Source: Aliidiomarina halalkaliphila
GTDB taxonomy: Bacteria > Pseudomonadota > Gammaproteobacteria > Enterobacterales > Alteromonadaceae
NCBI RefSeq assembly: GCF_007096385.1
Contig: NZ_VJWL01000003.1
Location: forward strand, 124,001 to 188,000
Length of the DNA stretch: 64,000 nucleotides
Direction of reading: 5' to 3'
A model generated the notes under the pieces. The model saw only the letters and a list, made by a program, of their open reading frames with translations. It was not told the origin of the DNA and ran no database searches. This document shows positions 42,610-51,952 of the stretch, piece by piece (position 1 is the stretch's first letter; the number at the start of each line of letters is the position of its first letter). The position numbers were made by a program, and so were the translations under genes.

Positions 42610-42957
42610 ATGAGTACAAGGTCATCATCAGCTATAGCGGAAGAGCTCGGGCAGCGCTTAAAACAAGCACGGCTGAATCGCGATTACACCCAAGAGCAAG
42701 TAGCCGAGCGGGCCGGAGTATCGCGTAAAGCTGTGGTAAATGCCGAGAAAGGCAAGGCACAGCTGGTGGTCTTTGTTGCTATTCTGGATGCTTTGGAATT
42801 AACCGAGCATCTGGATCGCTTTTTGCCGCCGCAGCCGCTGTCGCCCATTCAGTTAGCCAAGTTGCAAGGCAAGCAACGCCAACGCGCTTCTGGGCTGCGA
42901 GCGCGATCAGGAAGCGCCACAAGCTCAACAGAGAATGAGGACACGCCAGAATGGTAA
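42610..42957 (+). CDS. hipB: HipB-like antitoxin
   Basis: Protein of 115 residues with a Cro/C1-type helix-turn-helix (LGQRLKQARLNRDYTQEQVA, then ERAGVSRKAVVNAEKGKAQL) and a disordered tail rich in Gln, Arg and Ser. It is the DNA-binding antitoxin of the HipA kinase gene that it overlaps by 7 bp, and probably represses the operon together with HipA. The tail after residue 75 is longer than usual. ATG at 42610. Confidence 0.88.
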   Translation: MSTRSSSAIAEELGQRLKQARLNRDYTQEQVAERAGVSRKAVVNAEKGKAQLVVFVAILDALELTEHLDRFLPPQPLSPIQLAKLQGKQRQRASGLRARSGSATSSTENEDTPEW

Positions 42958-44267
42958 TGGAAGTGGTTGAGGTGAACTATCAGGGGCAAACGGTCGGCGC
43001 AGTCAGTTTCGATACCGAGCGTGGTCTTGGTGCTTTCGAGTACGCCGATTCATTTATTGCGTCGGGCATTGAGCTTGCCCCCATTAAAATGCCACTGTCC
43101 AAGCAAATCTATAGTTTTCCCAACCTCGACTACGCCACTTTTAAGGGCTTGCCGGGCATGATTGCCGATTCCTTACCGGATGATTTCGGCAATGCCGTGC
43201 TCAATGCGTGGGTCGCCTCGCGAGGTAAATCCGTGCATGAGATCACGCCCTTACAGCGCCTGCAATACACCGGTAAACGCGGCATGGGCGCCTTGGAATA
43301 CGCCCCGGCAACCCGAATGAAGCACCTAAACGCCACACAAAAAGTGGACGTGCAATCATTGGTGGCCCTGGCTCAAGAAATTCTCGATGCCCGCACCGAC
43401 TTTAGCGCCAAGCTCACGCTCGATGGCCGTGAAGACAAAGAAGCCATGATGGCACTATTTACCGTGGGTATGAGTGCCGGGGGTGCGCGTCCCAAAGCCG
43501 TTCTGGCCTTTAACGAAGATTTTAGCCAAGTGCGCTCGGGGCAAACCGACGTGCCAGACGGGTTTACCCATTATTTGATGAAGTTTGATGGGGTAAGCGA
43601 GCATAACCCTAACCAAGAAACTTTCGGTGATCCTCTGGGCTTTGGAGCCATGGAATATGTATATTCACTGATGGCCCAAGACTGCGGCATCACCATGATG
43701 CCCTGCCATCTATTACCCGAAGGCAATCGACGCCATTTTATTACCCAGCGATTTGATCGTGTGGGCAACGAGAAAGTTCATGTGTCCACATTAAACGGGC
43801 TGGCCCACGTGGATTATAAAAAGCCCGGATCGTTCTCGTACGCCGAGTTATTTGGCGTTGCGCGCCAATTGCGCCTCAGTGGCAAAGAAGCGGAGCAATT
43901 ATTTCGCCGAATGGTATTCAATATTGTGGCGCGCAATCACGACGATCATGCCAAGAACTTCGCCTTTATGTTGCGCGATAAAACCTGGACCCTCGCCCCG
44001 GCCTACGATATCGCCTTCAGTTACAAGCCCGGGAGCAAATGGGTGAATAGCCACTGGATGACCCTCAATGGCAAACGGGATGATTTCACGCGCGAGGATT
44101 TCTATTCACTCGCACCGGTGAGTCCACTGTTTAGCAAGCGCAGAGTGAACAATATCATCGATGAAGTGATTGCGAGTGTGTCACGTTGGCAGGAGTTGGC
44201 CACGGAGCACGAGGTGCCCAGTGGCCTTATAAAAGAAATACAGCAAAGCCTGCGGCTTAGTCTTTAG
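42951..44267 (+). CDS. hipA: HipA-family toxin kinase
   Basis: HipA-like kinase of 438 residues with the N-terminal subdomain (MVMEVVEVNYQGQTVGAVSF) and the kinase core: GGARPKAVLAF (P-loop-like region), NIVARNHDDHAKNF (catalytic NxDxHxxN) and LAPAYDIAFS (metal site). It phosphorylates a translation component and causes growth arrest unless bound by HipB. It overlaps hipB by 7 bp. The module sits where an outer-membrane gene is cut off, suggesting recent gain. It is the second HipA-type kinase in the window, besides yjjJ. Confidence 0.92.
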   Translation: MVMEVVEVNYQGQTVGAVSFDTERGLGAFEYADSFIASGIELAPIKMPLSKQIYSFPNLDYATFKGLPGMIADSLPDDFGNAVLNAWVASRGKSVHEITPLQRLQYTGKRGMGALEYAPATRMKHLNATQKVDVQSLVALAQEILDARTDFSAKLTLDGREDKEAMMALFTVGMSAGGARPKAVLAFNEDFSQVRSGQTDVPDGFTHYLMKFDGVSEHNPNQETFGDPLGFGAMEYVYSLMAQDCGITMMPCHLLPEGNRRHFITQRFDRVGNEKVHVSTLNGLAHVDYKKPGSFSYAELFGVARQLRLSGKEAEQLFRRMVFNIVARNHDDHAKNFAFMLRDKTWTLAPAYDIAFSYKPGSKWVNSHWMTLNGKRDDFTREDFYSLAPVSPLFSKRRVNNIIDEVIASVSRWQELATEHEVPSGLIKEIQQSLRLSL

Positions 44268-44796
44268 GTTTGCTGCCCAGCATTTGTTGCAATACCCCAT
44301 CACGTTTAATCAAACCATGATGTAGCGCTGCACCGATATGGACTAGAATCAGTGCAATAAATGCCCAAGCCACCCAACCATGAAATTCGCGCAGGAATCC
44401 GTACAGCGCCAAATTCTGCGGCAGAATCTGAGGCAGCGCGAATAGATCAAATACCACCACGGGACGCCCTGCAGCACTTTGCATCAGGTAGCCCGATAGG
44501 GGCATGGCAAACATGGCAAGGTAGAGCAACATATGCGAAAACTTGGCGATTTTCTGTTGTAGTACCGGCACTGAGCTGGGCAACGGCGGCGGTGTAAACC
44601 GTAAGCGCACAACGACGCGAGCAATCACCGCAAGCAAGGCGACCACCCCAAAGGATTTGTGCAACTGCAGAAAGGTTAAATGCCAAGGTTCGAGGCTTTG
44701 CACCATAGCTAAACCAGCAAACAACATCGACAGGATGAGCAGGGCCATACTCCAATGCATGATACGCGCGGCAAGATGATAGTTATGTGTACTCAT
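44257..44796 (-). CDS. Cytochrome b561
   Basis: Membrane protein of 179 residues with four helices and the cytochrome b561 pattern: heme-ligand histidines in ARIMHWSMALLI, LQLHKSFGVVAL, KFSHMLLYLAMF and LVHIGAALHH. It transfers electrons from the quinone pool, here most likely to the catalase-like peroxidase encoded just upstream, whose stop overlaps this start (ATGA). It is convergent with hipA, overlapping by 11 bp at the 3' ends. Confidence 0.9.
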   Translation of the reverse strand: MSTHNYHLAARIMHWSMALLILSMLFAGLAMVQSLEPWHLTFLQLHKSFGVVALLAVIARVVVRLRFTPPPLPSSVPVLQQKIAKFSHMLLYLAMFAMPLSGYLMQSAAGRPVVVFDLFALPQILPQNLALYGFLREFHGWVAWAFIALILVHIGAALHHGLIKRDGVLQQMLGSKPKD

Positions 44797-45848
44797 TGTG
44801 ATCCCTCCCCGCGAGCATTCATCAGATTTTCTCGAGCCCGCCGGCGGTAGGATTCTGCATAAGCAGCAGATCGCGCCCGTAGAATTTTATCGTCGGTGGG
44901 TGCCATGCCCCGCGGTAGGATTAAGGGATCAAAATTGATAGCGTCACAGTTGCCATCTGCTTCCGGGGTCGCCCGATGAACCATAATAATTCCCGCTAAG
45001 CGTTGCTCGCGGTCGTCGCCCCAAAGCACAGTGGGATCCGTTTCATCGTCGCTATCATTGGCAAAGGTGAAGATCATATCGAACACAATCGGACCATGCT
45101 CGAGCCGGGCCATGAACTCATTGCGCAACGCATTAGGATCATCAGTGAGCTCAATCACACTGCCCGCAACGGCCCGGGCACTCGGTTTCGCCGACCAACG
45201 AATAGCTCGCTTGTTGCGCTCATTATCGACTAAGTAAAACGCATTAATACTGTTGTAGGTTTCGGTAGCAAAACTGCCCGTAGGCGTGTAGCTCGCTTGC
45301 CATTCTCGCACCGCTTGAGTTTCCGGATGCGCCGCGAGGAAGGCGCCAATGCGCTCTGGGTTCTGTTGGCCCGTTTCCGGATCCGGCGCAAAGACTTGGG
45401 CAAAGGCATAGAAATCTTCTGGTGTTCGCACCGGCATCACCGGTGGCGTATTCATCGCGGTATGCCATGCATCACGGGTACCCGGATTAAAGCTCAATGC
45501 CAAACTGCGTACCGACGACGCAAGATCCGGTGCTGTGGGGTTCCCACCACCCGTAGAGATGCGTCCGGTAAAAGGCGTACTGCGTTGGTTAAACACCGCG
45601 GCAGTGGTATATGCCCCGACGTGATTACTGGCAATAAATTCACCGGCGATACAAAAGCCTTTGGCATGAGCGCGCCGAAATCCCTGATGGGGATTGCCGC
45701 CTTCTTGGAAATTTACGAATTCTTGTGCGGTAACCACGCGCTGACCAAAGCCAGAAGCTACTGCGAGAAAGAGCAGGGCAAGCCCGCCTACAATCACAGC
45801 AATTAAACCGTAGCGCACCGCGAGGGGAAATTGATCAGGCCGTTTCAT
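44793..45848 (-). CDS. Catalase-family peroxidase (SrpA-like), periplasmic
   Basis: Protein of 351 residues of the small catalase-related peroxidase group. An N-terminal helix (LIAVIVGGLALLFLAVASGF) directs it to the periplasm or anchors it. The distal histidine lies in RRAHAKGFCIAGEF and the proximal heme tyrosine in RSAAYAESYRRR. The protein is shorter than monofunctional catalases and probably needs an electron donor. The overlapping cytochrome b561 gene is the likely partner: the pair would reduce peroxide with electrons from quinol. This coupling is inferred from the operon. Confidence 0.88.
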   Translation of the reverse strand: MKRPDQFPLAVRYGLIAVIVGGLALLFLAVASGFGQRVVTAQEFVNFQEGGNPHQGFRRAHAKGFCIAGEFIASNHVGAYTTAAVFNQRSTPFTGRISTGGGNPTAPDLASSVRSLALSFNPGTRDAWHTAMNTPPVMPVRTPEDFYAFAQVFAPDPETGQQNPERIGAFLAAHPETQAVREWQASYTPTGSFATETYNSINAFYLVDNERNKRAIRWSAKPSARAVAGSVIELTDDPNALRNEFMARLEHGPIVFDMIFTFANDSDDETDPTVLWGDDREQRLAGIIMVHRATPEADGNCDAINFDPLILPRGMAPTDDKILRARSAAYAESYRRRARENLMNARGEGSQ

Positions 45849-45992
45849 TTTATTATGTCCCTGAAAAGTTACGAGATAACTCGTATAAAACGCCCAACAA
45901 CGTGAAATTGATCACAGGGTGTTGTGAAAAAACAAATACAAATCAAGCATGGAGCGGATTGGGCGCGTTGTCCATTTATACGCGCGATGCTG

Positions 45993-46310
45993 TTACCAGG
46001 GTAATCTACCCGTCAACACATCCTTAAGCATCACCCAATCGCCCATCAAGCTGTATAAGGGATGCTTAAAGGTGGCGGGTTTGTTTTTCTCGAAAAAGAA
46101 ATGCCCCACCCAAGCGAAGCCGTAACCCACCACAGGCACCGCCCATAACCACACCCATGCGCCGGTAAACAACACATACAGAACAATCGCAACCACCAAC
46201 AAAGTGCCCACCACATGCAAACGACGGGACGTACGATTACGATGCTCTTTGAGGTAATACGGGTAAAACTCTTTGAAGCTGTTGAATTCTTTTTGTGCTG
46301 CGCTGCTCAT
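45993..46310 (-). CDS. DUF962 (Mpo1-like) membrane protein
   Basis: Protein of about 105 residues with two membrane helices (RLHVVGTLLVVAIVLYVLF and WVWLWAVPVVGYGFAWVGHF) and the DUF962 signatures EFYPYYLKEHRN, RRLHVVGT and GHFFFEKNKPATF. Yeast Mpo1 of this family is an iron-dependent dioxygenase acting on 2-hydroxy fatty acids; the conserved histidines are present here. Start at the ATG at 46310 fits the family; the frame extends to other starts at 46349 and 46478 without good sites. Monocistronic. Confidence 0.85.
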   Translation of the reverse strand: MSSAAQKEFNSFKEFYPYYLKEHRNRTSRRLHVVGTLLVVAIVLYVLFTGAWVWLWAVPVVGYGFAWVGHFFFEKNKPATFKHPLYSLMGDWVMLKDVLTGRLPW

Positions 46311-46577
46311 GCTGCATTGCTCCACGTTGGGGTTGGTGGTTTTAACCATTATAGAAATTAATAGTAGCCAATTTACTCCGAAGCGCTTGTTTATTCCACC
46401 GGAACCCACAAGAACGTTGCGACGTGGTTTAAAAAAAGTAAAGCAGGATAAAACCCTTGTCGGCACATCCTGTGCCACTTATCCTTCCTTAGATTCGACG
46501 GATTTAGATTAGCGAGCTTGTGCGACATATTGTGTCGCACTGGAGAGTTTTTATCTTGGCTAAGGTAACCCCATCCC

Positions 46578-47249
46578 ATGAAATTTGAAATATTTTACCA
46601 ACGGGCACTAGAGCGAAAGGGTGGCTTGCAAAAGGTGAGTGAGCGCTTACCTTACGTGGCCACTGCGGATGAGCTGCGGGCGTTGGGTGATGATCGGTAT
46701 TTGGCGACGATCACCAAATGCGTGTTTCGGGCGGGATTTGTGTGGCGCATTATTGAGAACAAATGGCCGGGTTTTGAAGAAGCCTTTAGTGGTTTTCTGC
46801 CGTTGTATTGGCAGCAGGTGCCGCCGGAGCGTTTAGAGGCTCTGGGGCGCGACGAGCGTATTGTGCGCAATATGCAGAAGATTAATACGGTGCCGCAAAA
46901 CGCGTTTATGATCGTTGAAGTCGCGGAGCGATACGGCAGTTTTGGCGAGTTCCTGGCGCAATGGCCATCGCATGACCAAGTCGGCTTATTGCTCTGGCTG
47001 AAGAAAAACGGGTCGCGCTTGGGCGGGGCCAGTGCCCAATATTTTTTGCGTATGGTGGGCTGGGATGGCTTTATTCTCTCGAGCGATGTTACGGCAGCAC
47101 TGGTGAATCACAACTTGCTTGATGCCAATCCAACGTCGCAAAAAGGCCTAAAACAAGCGCAAAAAGTGTTTAATCAATGGCACGAAGAAACGGGTTTGCC
47201 TTACGCGCACCTTTCAAAAATTCTATCGTTTACCCTCGACGCCCGTTAA
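46578..47249 (+). CDS. DNA-3-methyladenine glycosylase I family protein
   Basis: Protein of 223 residues related to Tag-type 3-methyladenine DNA glycosylase. Segments: DRYLATITKCVFRAGFVWRI, then FSGFLPLYWQQV and GASAQYFLRMVGWDGFILSS. The zinc-binding Cys and His residues typical of Tag are not obvious, so it is a variant subfamily. It would remove alkylated bases from DNA. ATG at 46578. It is tail-to-tail with the lipoprotein esterase gene, overlapping by 4 bp. Confidence 0.82.
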   Translation: MKFEIFYQRALERKGGLQKVSERLPYVATADELRALGDDRYLATITKCVFRAGFVWRIIENKWPGFEEAFSGFLPLYWQQVPPERLEALGRDERIVRNMQKINTVPQNAFMIVEVAERYGSFGEFLAQWPSHDQVGLLLWLKKNGSRLGGASAQYFLRMVGWDGFILSSDVTAALVNHNLLDANPTSQKGLKQAQKVFNQWHEETGLPYAHLSKILSFTLDAR

Positions 47250-48142
47250 TGCGGGCCTTCCGGGAAGCACTCCCCATCCAATTGTTGCTCGGTTAGGAAC
47301 GCTTGAATATCGTTATAGGCGGGCGTCCAGAAGCGCAGAGGCGACGCTAAACTTGCCACCAGCGCCACATGCCGGGCGCGGTCGTACCTATGCACATCCA
47401 CATGCACATCAAGCTCGCGCAGGCGCTGTGCAAATTTTTCCGTATGCAATGGCTCGGCCACCGTATCTTGACCGCCATGGAGCAGAAGAGTTGGCGGCAT
47501 CTCGGCGTGAGCGAGCGCAACCGGGTTGGCTTCTTCGCCTTCAACTTGGGAGAACTTGTCTTTTACGCGCTCATGCTCAAGGGGTAAATCGTAGGGGCCA
47601 GACATACCTACCAACGCGGAGATGGTGAGATCGTCGATGCCGGCAGTGTGGGAATACTGCGGATCGGCCACCAGCATAGCGGCACTATGGGCACCGGCGG
47701 AGTGGCCCATGAGAATTACCTGTCGCCCTGATGGGCAGTTATCGATATTGCGAGCCTGCAGAGTAGCTGGGATCTCTGCGATGGCCACAGCGACATCTTG
47801 AATGAAATCAGGGAACTCCACATCCGGGTATAAGCGATAGTTGGGTACCACGGTGATATAGCCAAGTCGGGCAAATGCCTGCCCCACAAATTCAAATTCT
47901 TTCTTATCCCCTTGATCCCAAGCGCCGCCATATACGAATACTATAACTTGTTCCTTTATTTTTTCTTGCTGTGGCAGATAGATATCCATGCGCTGACGTT
48001 CGTGTTCACCATAAATCACATCGGTGTGGGCATGGTAGCTGCCAGACGGCACCACAGTATTGAGCACGCGTGTAGGTTGGCACGCGACTAGTACAAGCAG
48101 TGCGCCAAACATTATTGCGGTAAATATCACTCGCATAAGCAT
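47246..48142 (-). CDS. Alpha/beta-hydrolase lipoprotein (esterase-like)
   Basis: Protein of 298 residues with lipobox LVLVAC (Cys21), so it is a lipoprotein. The fold is a carboxylesterase-type alpha/beta hydrolase: VFVYGGAWDQGDK (oxyanion loop), ILMGHSAGAHSA (nucleophilic Ser), and a late ARHVALVASL region with the His. It may hydrolyse esters in the periplasm. ATG at 48142 (MLMRVIF). Monocistronic, convergent with the glycosylase gene. Confidence 0.85.
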   Translation of the reverse strand: MLMRVIFTAIMFGALLVLVACQPTRVLNTVVPSGSYHAHTDVIYGEHERQRMDIYLPQQEKIKEQVIVFVYGGAWDQGDKKEFEFVGQAFARLGYITVVPNYRLYPDVEFPDFIQDVAVAIAEIPATLQARNIDNCPSGRQVILMGHSAGAHSAAMLVADPQYSHTAGIDDLTISALVGMSGPYDLPLEHERVKDKFSQVEGEEANPVALAHAEMPPTLLLHGGQDTVAEPLHTEKFAQRLRELDVHVDVHRYDRARHVALVASLASPLRFWTPAYNDIQAFLTEQQLDGECFPEGPH

Positions 48143-48309
48143 CCAAGGTTAATCCATGTATCTAAGAGTACGTGCGCGGACGATAATATGATCAACGGCA
48201 TATAATGGAAGAATTCACAGTGATTTTAGGATTAATGAACTACTATCAATCAGTGGCGCATTGTTCCTAAAGTCACCACAAAACTCACGAAGTTCGGAGA
48301 TCTGCATTG

Positions 48310-49609
48310 ATGTTGGAGCCCTTACAACGCATTGGAATTCCCGCAGAAATCCTCACGACTGTGTTGGATAATGTGGGTGCGTATGTGTACATCAAAGACA
48401 CCGAAGGGCGGTACATTTATGTGAACCGTCAGGTGCAGGAATTGTTTGGTGCTTCACTGGAAGAAATTGTGGGCCAAACCGATGAAGCGTTTTTTGATCT
48501 GGAACGTTCTGCGGAACTTAGAGAAAACGATCGTCATGTGATGGAATCCGGCCAAGTGCACGAAACCGAAGAAGTGAACTATTTAAAGTCGACTGGCGAG
48601 CGATTGACATATCTCACCGTGAAGCAGCCGTTATACGACGACAGCCAGAAGCTCATCGGTATGTTTGGTATTTCCACCGACATCACGGAAAGAAAAGCCC
48701 TTGAGCGTGAACTCAAGCATCAGAACGAGATGCTAAATATCGTGATGGACAATATCGATTCGAGCATTTTTATGCTCGATGAAGATAACCGTTTGGTCTA
48801 CAGCAACCGGTGCTTGGCAGAGCAGTTTCAACATACCCAAGCTGAACTCAAGAACATGAAAATATCGGAGCTTGTTGATGAAGCAACATTTAAATCGTTA
48901 GCCGAGCATAACCGTAAGGTATTTGAATCTGGGCAAGCTCAGAAGTTTCGTGAAGATGTGATTACCGCCGATGGTGGCCGTCGCATATATTGGTCGGTGA
49001 AAGTTCCCCACACCATGGCTAACGATGAACGCATTATTATTGGCCTGTCTACCGATATGACAGAGACTTTCTTGTTACAAGAACGCTTGCGCGAGCAATC
49101 CAATCGCGACCCCATGACGGGCTTGTATAACCGCCGTTTCTTTTTTGATTTCGCCGAGAAAAATATGGCGGAATCAGAACGCAGTGGGCGTCCTACGGCG
49201 ACGTTAATTATTGATGTGGATGATTTCAAAAATATTAATGACGCCCATGGCCACCCTGCGGGCGATCATGTTTTAAAAGTTTTTTCTGCTCAGTTAGAAA
49301 AGTTAATTCGCAAGGGTGATATCGCCGCTCGGGTTGGAGGTGAGGAATTTGCTGTGTTGTTGCCAAATACCGGCCATAAGCAAGCAGTCAGTGGATGTAG
49401 CCCATCGTATATGTGAACAAACCCGCATTAACCCAATTAAATTGCCCGATGGTGACGTCGCACACATTACGGTCAGTATCGGCGTGGCAGACAGCCCAGA
49501 TTCAAAAGGGCCCTACGAGAAAATATATGCAAAAGCCGATTCGCGTTTATATGTGGCGAAGCAAAACGGTCGTGATCAACTGTGTGCTGATGACAATGCC
49601 ACTGAGTAG
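48310..49609 (+). pseudogene. PAS-PAS-GGDEF diguanylate cyclase, frameshifted
   Basis: Two PAS domains (VGAYVYIKDTEGRYIYVNRQ and SSIFMLDEDNRLVYSN regions) and a GGDEF domain with an intact GGEEF active motif (RVGGEEFAVLLPN). The reading frame breaks after NTGHKQA: the bases CAGTCAGT (49,385-49,392) contain one extra CAGT. Removing four bases restores a continuous frame, with GHKQAVDVAHRICEQTRINP and the normal end ITVSIGVA. The first frame stops at 49,416; the rest lies in frame 2. The undamaged protein would have about 431 residues. It is the only one of three neighbouring c-di-GMP proteins with a good GGDEF motif. Loss of the GGDEF tail should destroy activity. Confidence 0.88.
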
Positions 49610-49735
49610 GGAGTTGCGCTCGAGAATTGCCAAAATGAGGCGTGTCGGTCATAAAATGTACATATTTGTTTGGTAACTTGTTGATTTAGCGCGTTATGAA
49701 TACGTGAACTACGTATCTGAGGGAGCGGGTAAGGT

Positions 49736-51937
49736 ATGGATATTCGTCGACTATATTGCGCAGGGATTTTAAGTTTTTTAATTCTCACGAACTTTGGTAA
49801 CGCCCATGCAGACACTGGGCAAGAGCGTGAGAATCCCATCACCAAATTAACCTTTGCTGGCTCTAAATTTTACCCACCCCTGCAATGGTTGACCTCCGAT
49901 AATCGCCCTCAGGGTTTCATCACCGACTTAGAGCAATATCTAGCTGAACAAGGCGGCTTTGCTATTCAGCAGAACCTGTTACCCTGGAACGAAGCCTTAG
50001 ACTCGGTTCTCAATGGTAAAGCAGATGCAATTGCATTGATACCTTCGGAAGAGCGTTCCAAGGTATTTGATTTCTCAGCACCTTTTCACTATGTGGCGCA
50101 CGGGATTTTTTCTCACCGCTCTGGTGTTCAGTATGGAAACCTTGAGCAGCTCAGCGGGAGAACAGTGTCAGTTGCCGCGGGATCCTTTGCCGCTCAGAAA
50201 TTACATGAAGAATCACCACCCTTTGAGATAATCAATGCACGTGATGAACTGCATTGTTTGCAGTTAGTTCACGATAGAACCGCAGACGCATGTATCGAGG
50301 CTGATGTAACATCAAGACGGCTGGCATCTTTATTTGACCTAGACGTTGTTAGGTCAAGCGCTGCTTTCTGGCCGCAAAGCTATGCTTTTGCAGTGAAAAA
50401 GGGGAATCAAGATGTCCTCGATTTGATCAATGCACATCTTGCGCTGGCGCAAGTAAACGGGGGCTTTAGCAAGGTATATAATCATTGGGCTGAGCACCTT
50501 GAATCGCAAGACCGTACCTTTACGGACAATCTGAAAGCATTAGGTTGGCTAGTTACCCTTATTTCAGTGTTGGCCCTCTTAGGATTTTTATGGAGTTACG
50601 CACTGAAAAAGCAAGTTGCTCGAAAGACTGCCCAAATAAAAAATGAATTGAATGAACGCATTTGTTTACAGGAGCGATTGAAGTATCTTTCGCGCCACGA
50701 TGTCATTACTGGAATTTATAATCGACCCGCATTTACCGATAGTTTAGATCAACAACTCCAGCGTGATCCAAATAGCCATCCCGTTGTAGTGGTTGTGCGT
50801 ATTACAAATATCGACTCGATTACGTCGGTGTTTGGATACACCGTTGTGAATGCGTTACTCCAAGAATTTTCAGAGCGACTTAAAAAAGATGGCTTTCAAC
50901 ATGCTGCTCATTTTGGGGGTGGGGTATTTGCTGTTGTTGCTCACTCAAAGCTTAGCAATGAGGAAATAGTTGCTTTAGCCCAGCAGCCTCTTGAGTTTAA
51001 TTCCTTAGACTTTGAGCCCTTGCTCACATTTGGGATCCACCGTAGTCGCCCAGATACGGCGCCTCATGACAACGCCCATGAAATGTTGCGAAAGGCATTA
51101 ACGGCTGTATCTAAAGCGCAGCAAACTCAAGAAGTATTTATTGAGTACGATGTAACGATTGAGCCCAACGCTGATGATCTGCGCTTGCTCAAGGACTTTC
51201 ATCGTGACGGCATGAAAGATTTCTTTTTGGTGTACCAACCCAAACTCGATGTCAAAACAGGTTTGATTAAAGGAGCCGAGGCTTTATTAAGATGGCAACA
51301 CCCAAAATTAGGTCTTGTTTCGCCGGCTAAGTTTATTCCGTTGTTGGAAGAGTCTGGGATGATCACGGAAGTGACGCAGTGGGTTATTCACGAAACCATT
51401 TCCATGATACGTCGAAGGGGGGTCTGTGGAAAAGGCATCGTGGTGAGCATTAACGTATCAACACGTGACTTAACGGATTTAGGTTTTGTGCAGTTTGTGG
51501 AAAAGGAGATAAAAAACATCGATCCGAAGTGTATACAGTTTGAAATTACTGAAACAGGATTTATTGACGATTCAGATAGAGCCCTTTATGCATTAACAAA
51601 AATAACCGAGATGGGCATTGGTTGTTCCGTAGACGATTTCGGAACCGGTAATTCATCATTGTCTTATTTAAGTAAATTTCCGGTGGGCGAAATAAAGCTC
51701 GACCGAAGTTTTGTATTTGATATAACAAAGAATGCTCGTCACCTTACCATCGTGAGTTCTACTATTGAACTCGCGCATACACTGGGCTTATCGGTGACTG
51801 CAGAAGGCGTGGAAGATAAAGATACCGTCGAACTACTGCGCGAGCTAAAGTGCGAAACAATCCAGGGTTACGTAATTTCGCGTCCCATAGCTGAGGACGA
51901 GATTCTGGAGATGTTTTTTGCCAAATCTGAACACTAA
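49736..51937 (+). CDS. Substrate-binding/GGDEF(degenerate)/EAL c-di-GMP phosphodiesterase
   Basis: Protein of 733 residues: signal peptide, periplasmic SBP_bac_3-type amino-acid binding domain (FAGSKFYPPLQWLT onward, about residues 35-255), one membrane helix (LVTLISVLALLGFLWSYAL), a degenerate GGDEF (GGGVF), and an EAL domain with all catalytic residues visible: GAEALLRW, VSINVS, FEITET, SVDDFGTGN, EIKLDRSF and VTAEGVED. It should sense a small molecule outside and degrade c-di-GMP inside. It follows the broken cyclase gene by 126 bp. Confidence 0.9.
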   Translation: MDIRRLYCAGILSFLILTNFGNAHADTGQERENPITKLTFAGSKFYPPLQWLTSDNRPQGFITDLEQYLAEQGGFAIQQNLLPWNEALDSVLNGKADAIALIPSEERSKVFDFSAPFHYVAHGIFSHRSGVQYGNLEQLSGRTVSVAAGSFAAQKLHEESPPFEIINARDELHCLQLVHDRTADACIEADVTSRRLASLFDLDVVRSSAAFWPQSYAFAVKKGNQDVLDLINAHLALAQVNGGFSKVYNHWAEHLESQDRTFTDNLKALGWLVTLISVLALLGFLWSYALKKQVARKTAQIKNELNERICLQERLKYLSRHDVITGIYNRPAFTDSLDQQLQRDPNSHPVVVVVRITNIDSITSVFGYTVVNALLQEFSERLKKDGFQHAAHFGGGVFAVVAHSKLSNEEIVALAQQPLEFNSLDFEPLLTFGIHRSRPDTAPHDNAHEMLRKALTAVSKAQQTQEVFIEYDVTIEPNADDLRLLKDFHRDGMKDFFLVYQPKLDVKTGLIKGAEALLRWQHPKLGLVSPAKFIPLLEESGMITEVTQWVIHETISMIRRRGVCGKGIVVSINVSTRDLTDLGFVQFVEKEIKNIDPKCIQFEITETGFIDDSDRALYALTKITEMGIGCSVDDFGTGNSSLSYLSKFPVGEIKLDRSFVFDITKNARHLTIVSSTIELAHTLGLSVTAEGVEDKDTVELLRELKCETIQGYVISRPIAEDEILEMFFAKSEH

Positions 51938-51952
51938 TGTGGAGTAAGCTAG

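Noticed and set aside
47353-47628. Plus-strand frames opposite the esterase gene
   Set aside because: Shadow frames rich in Ala/Arg/His, typical of antisense of a coding strand.
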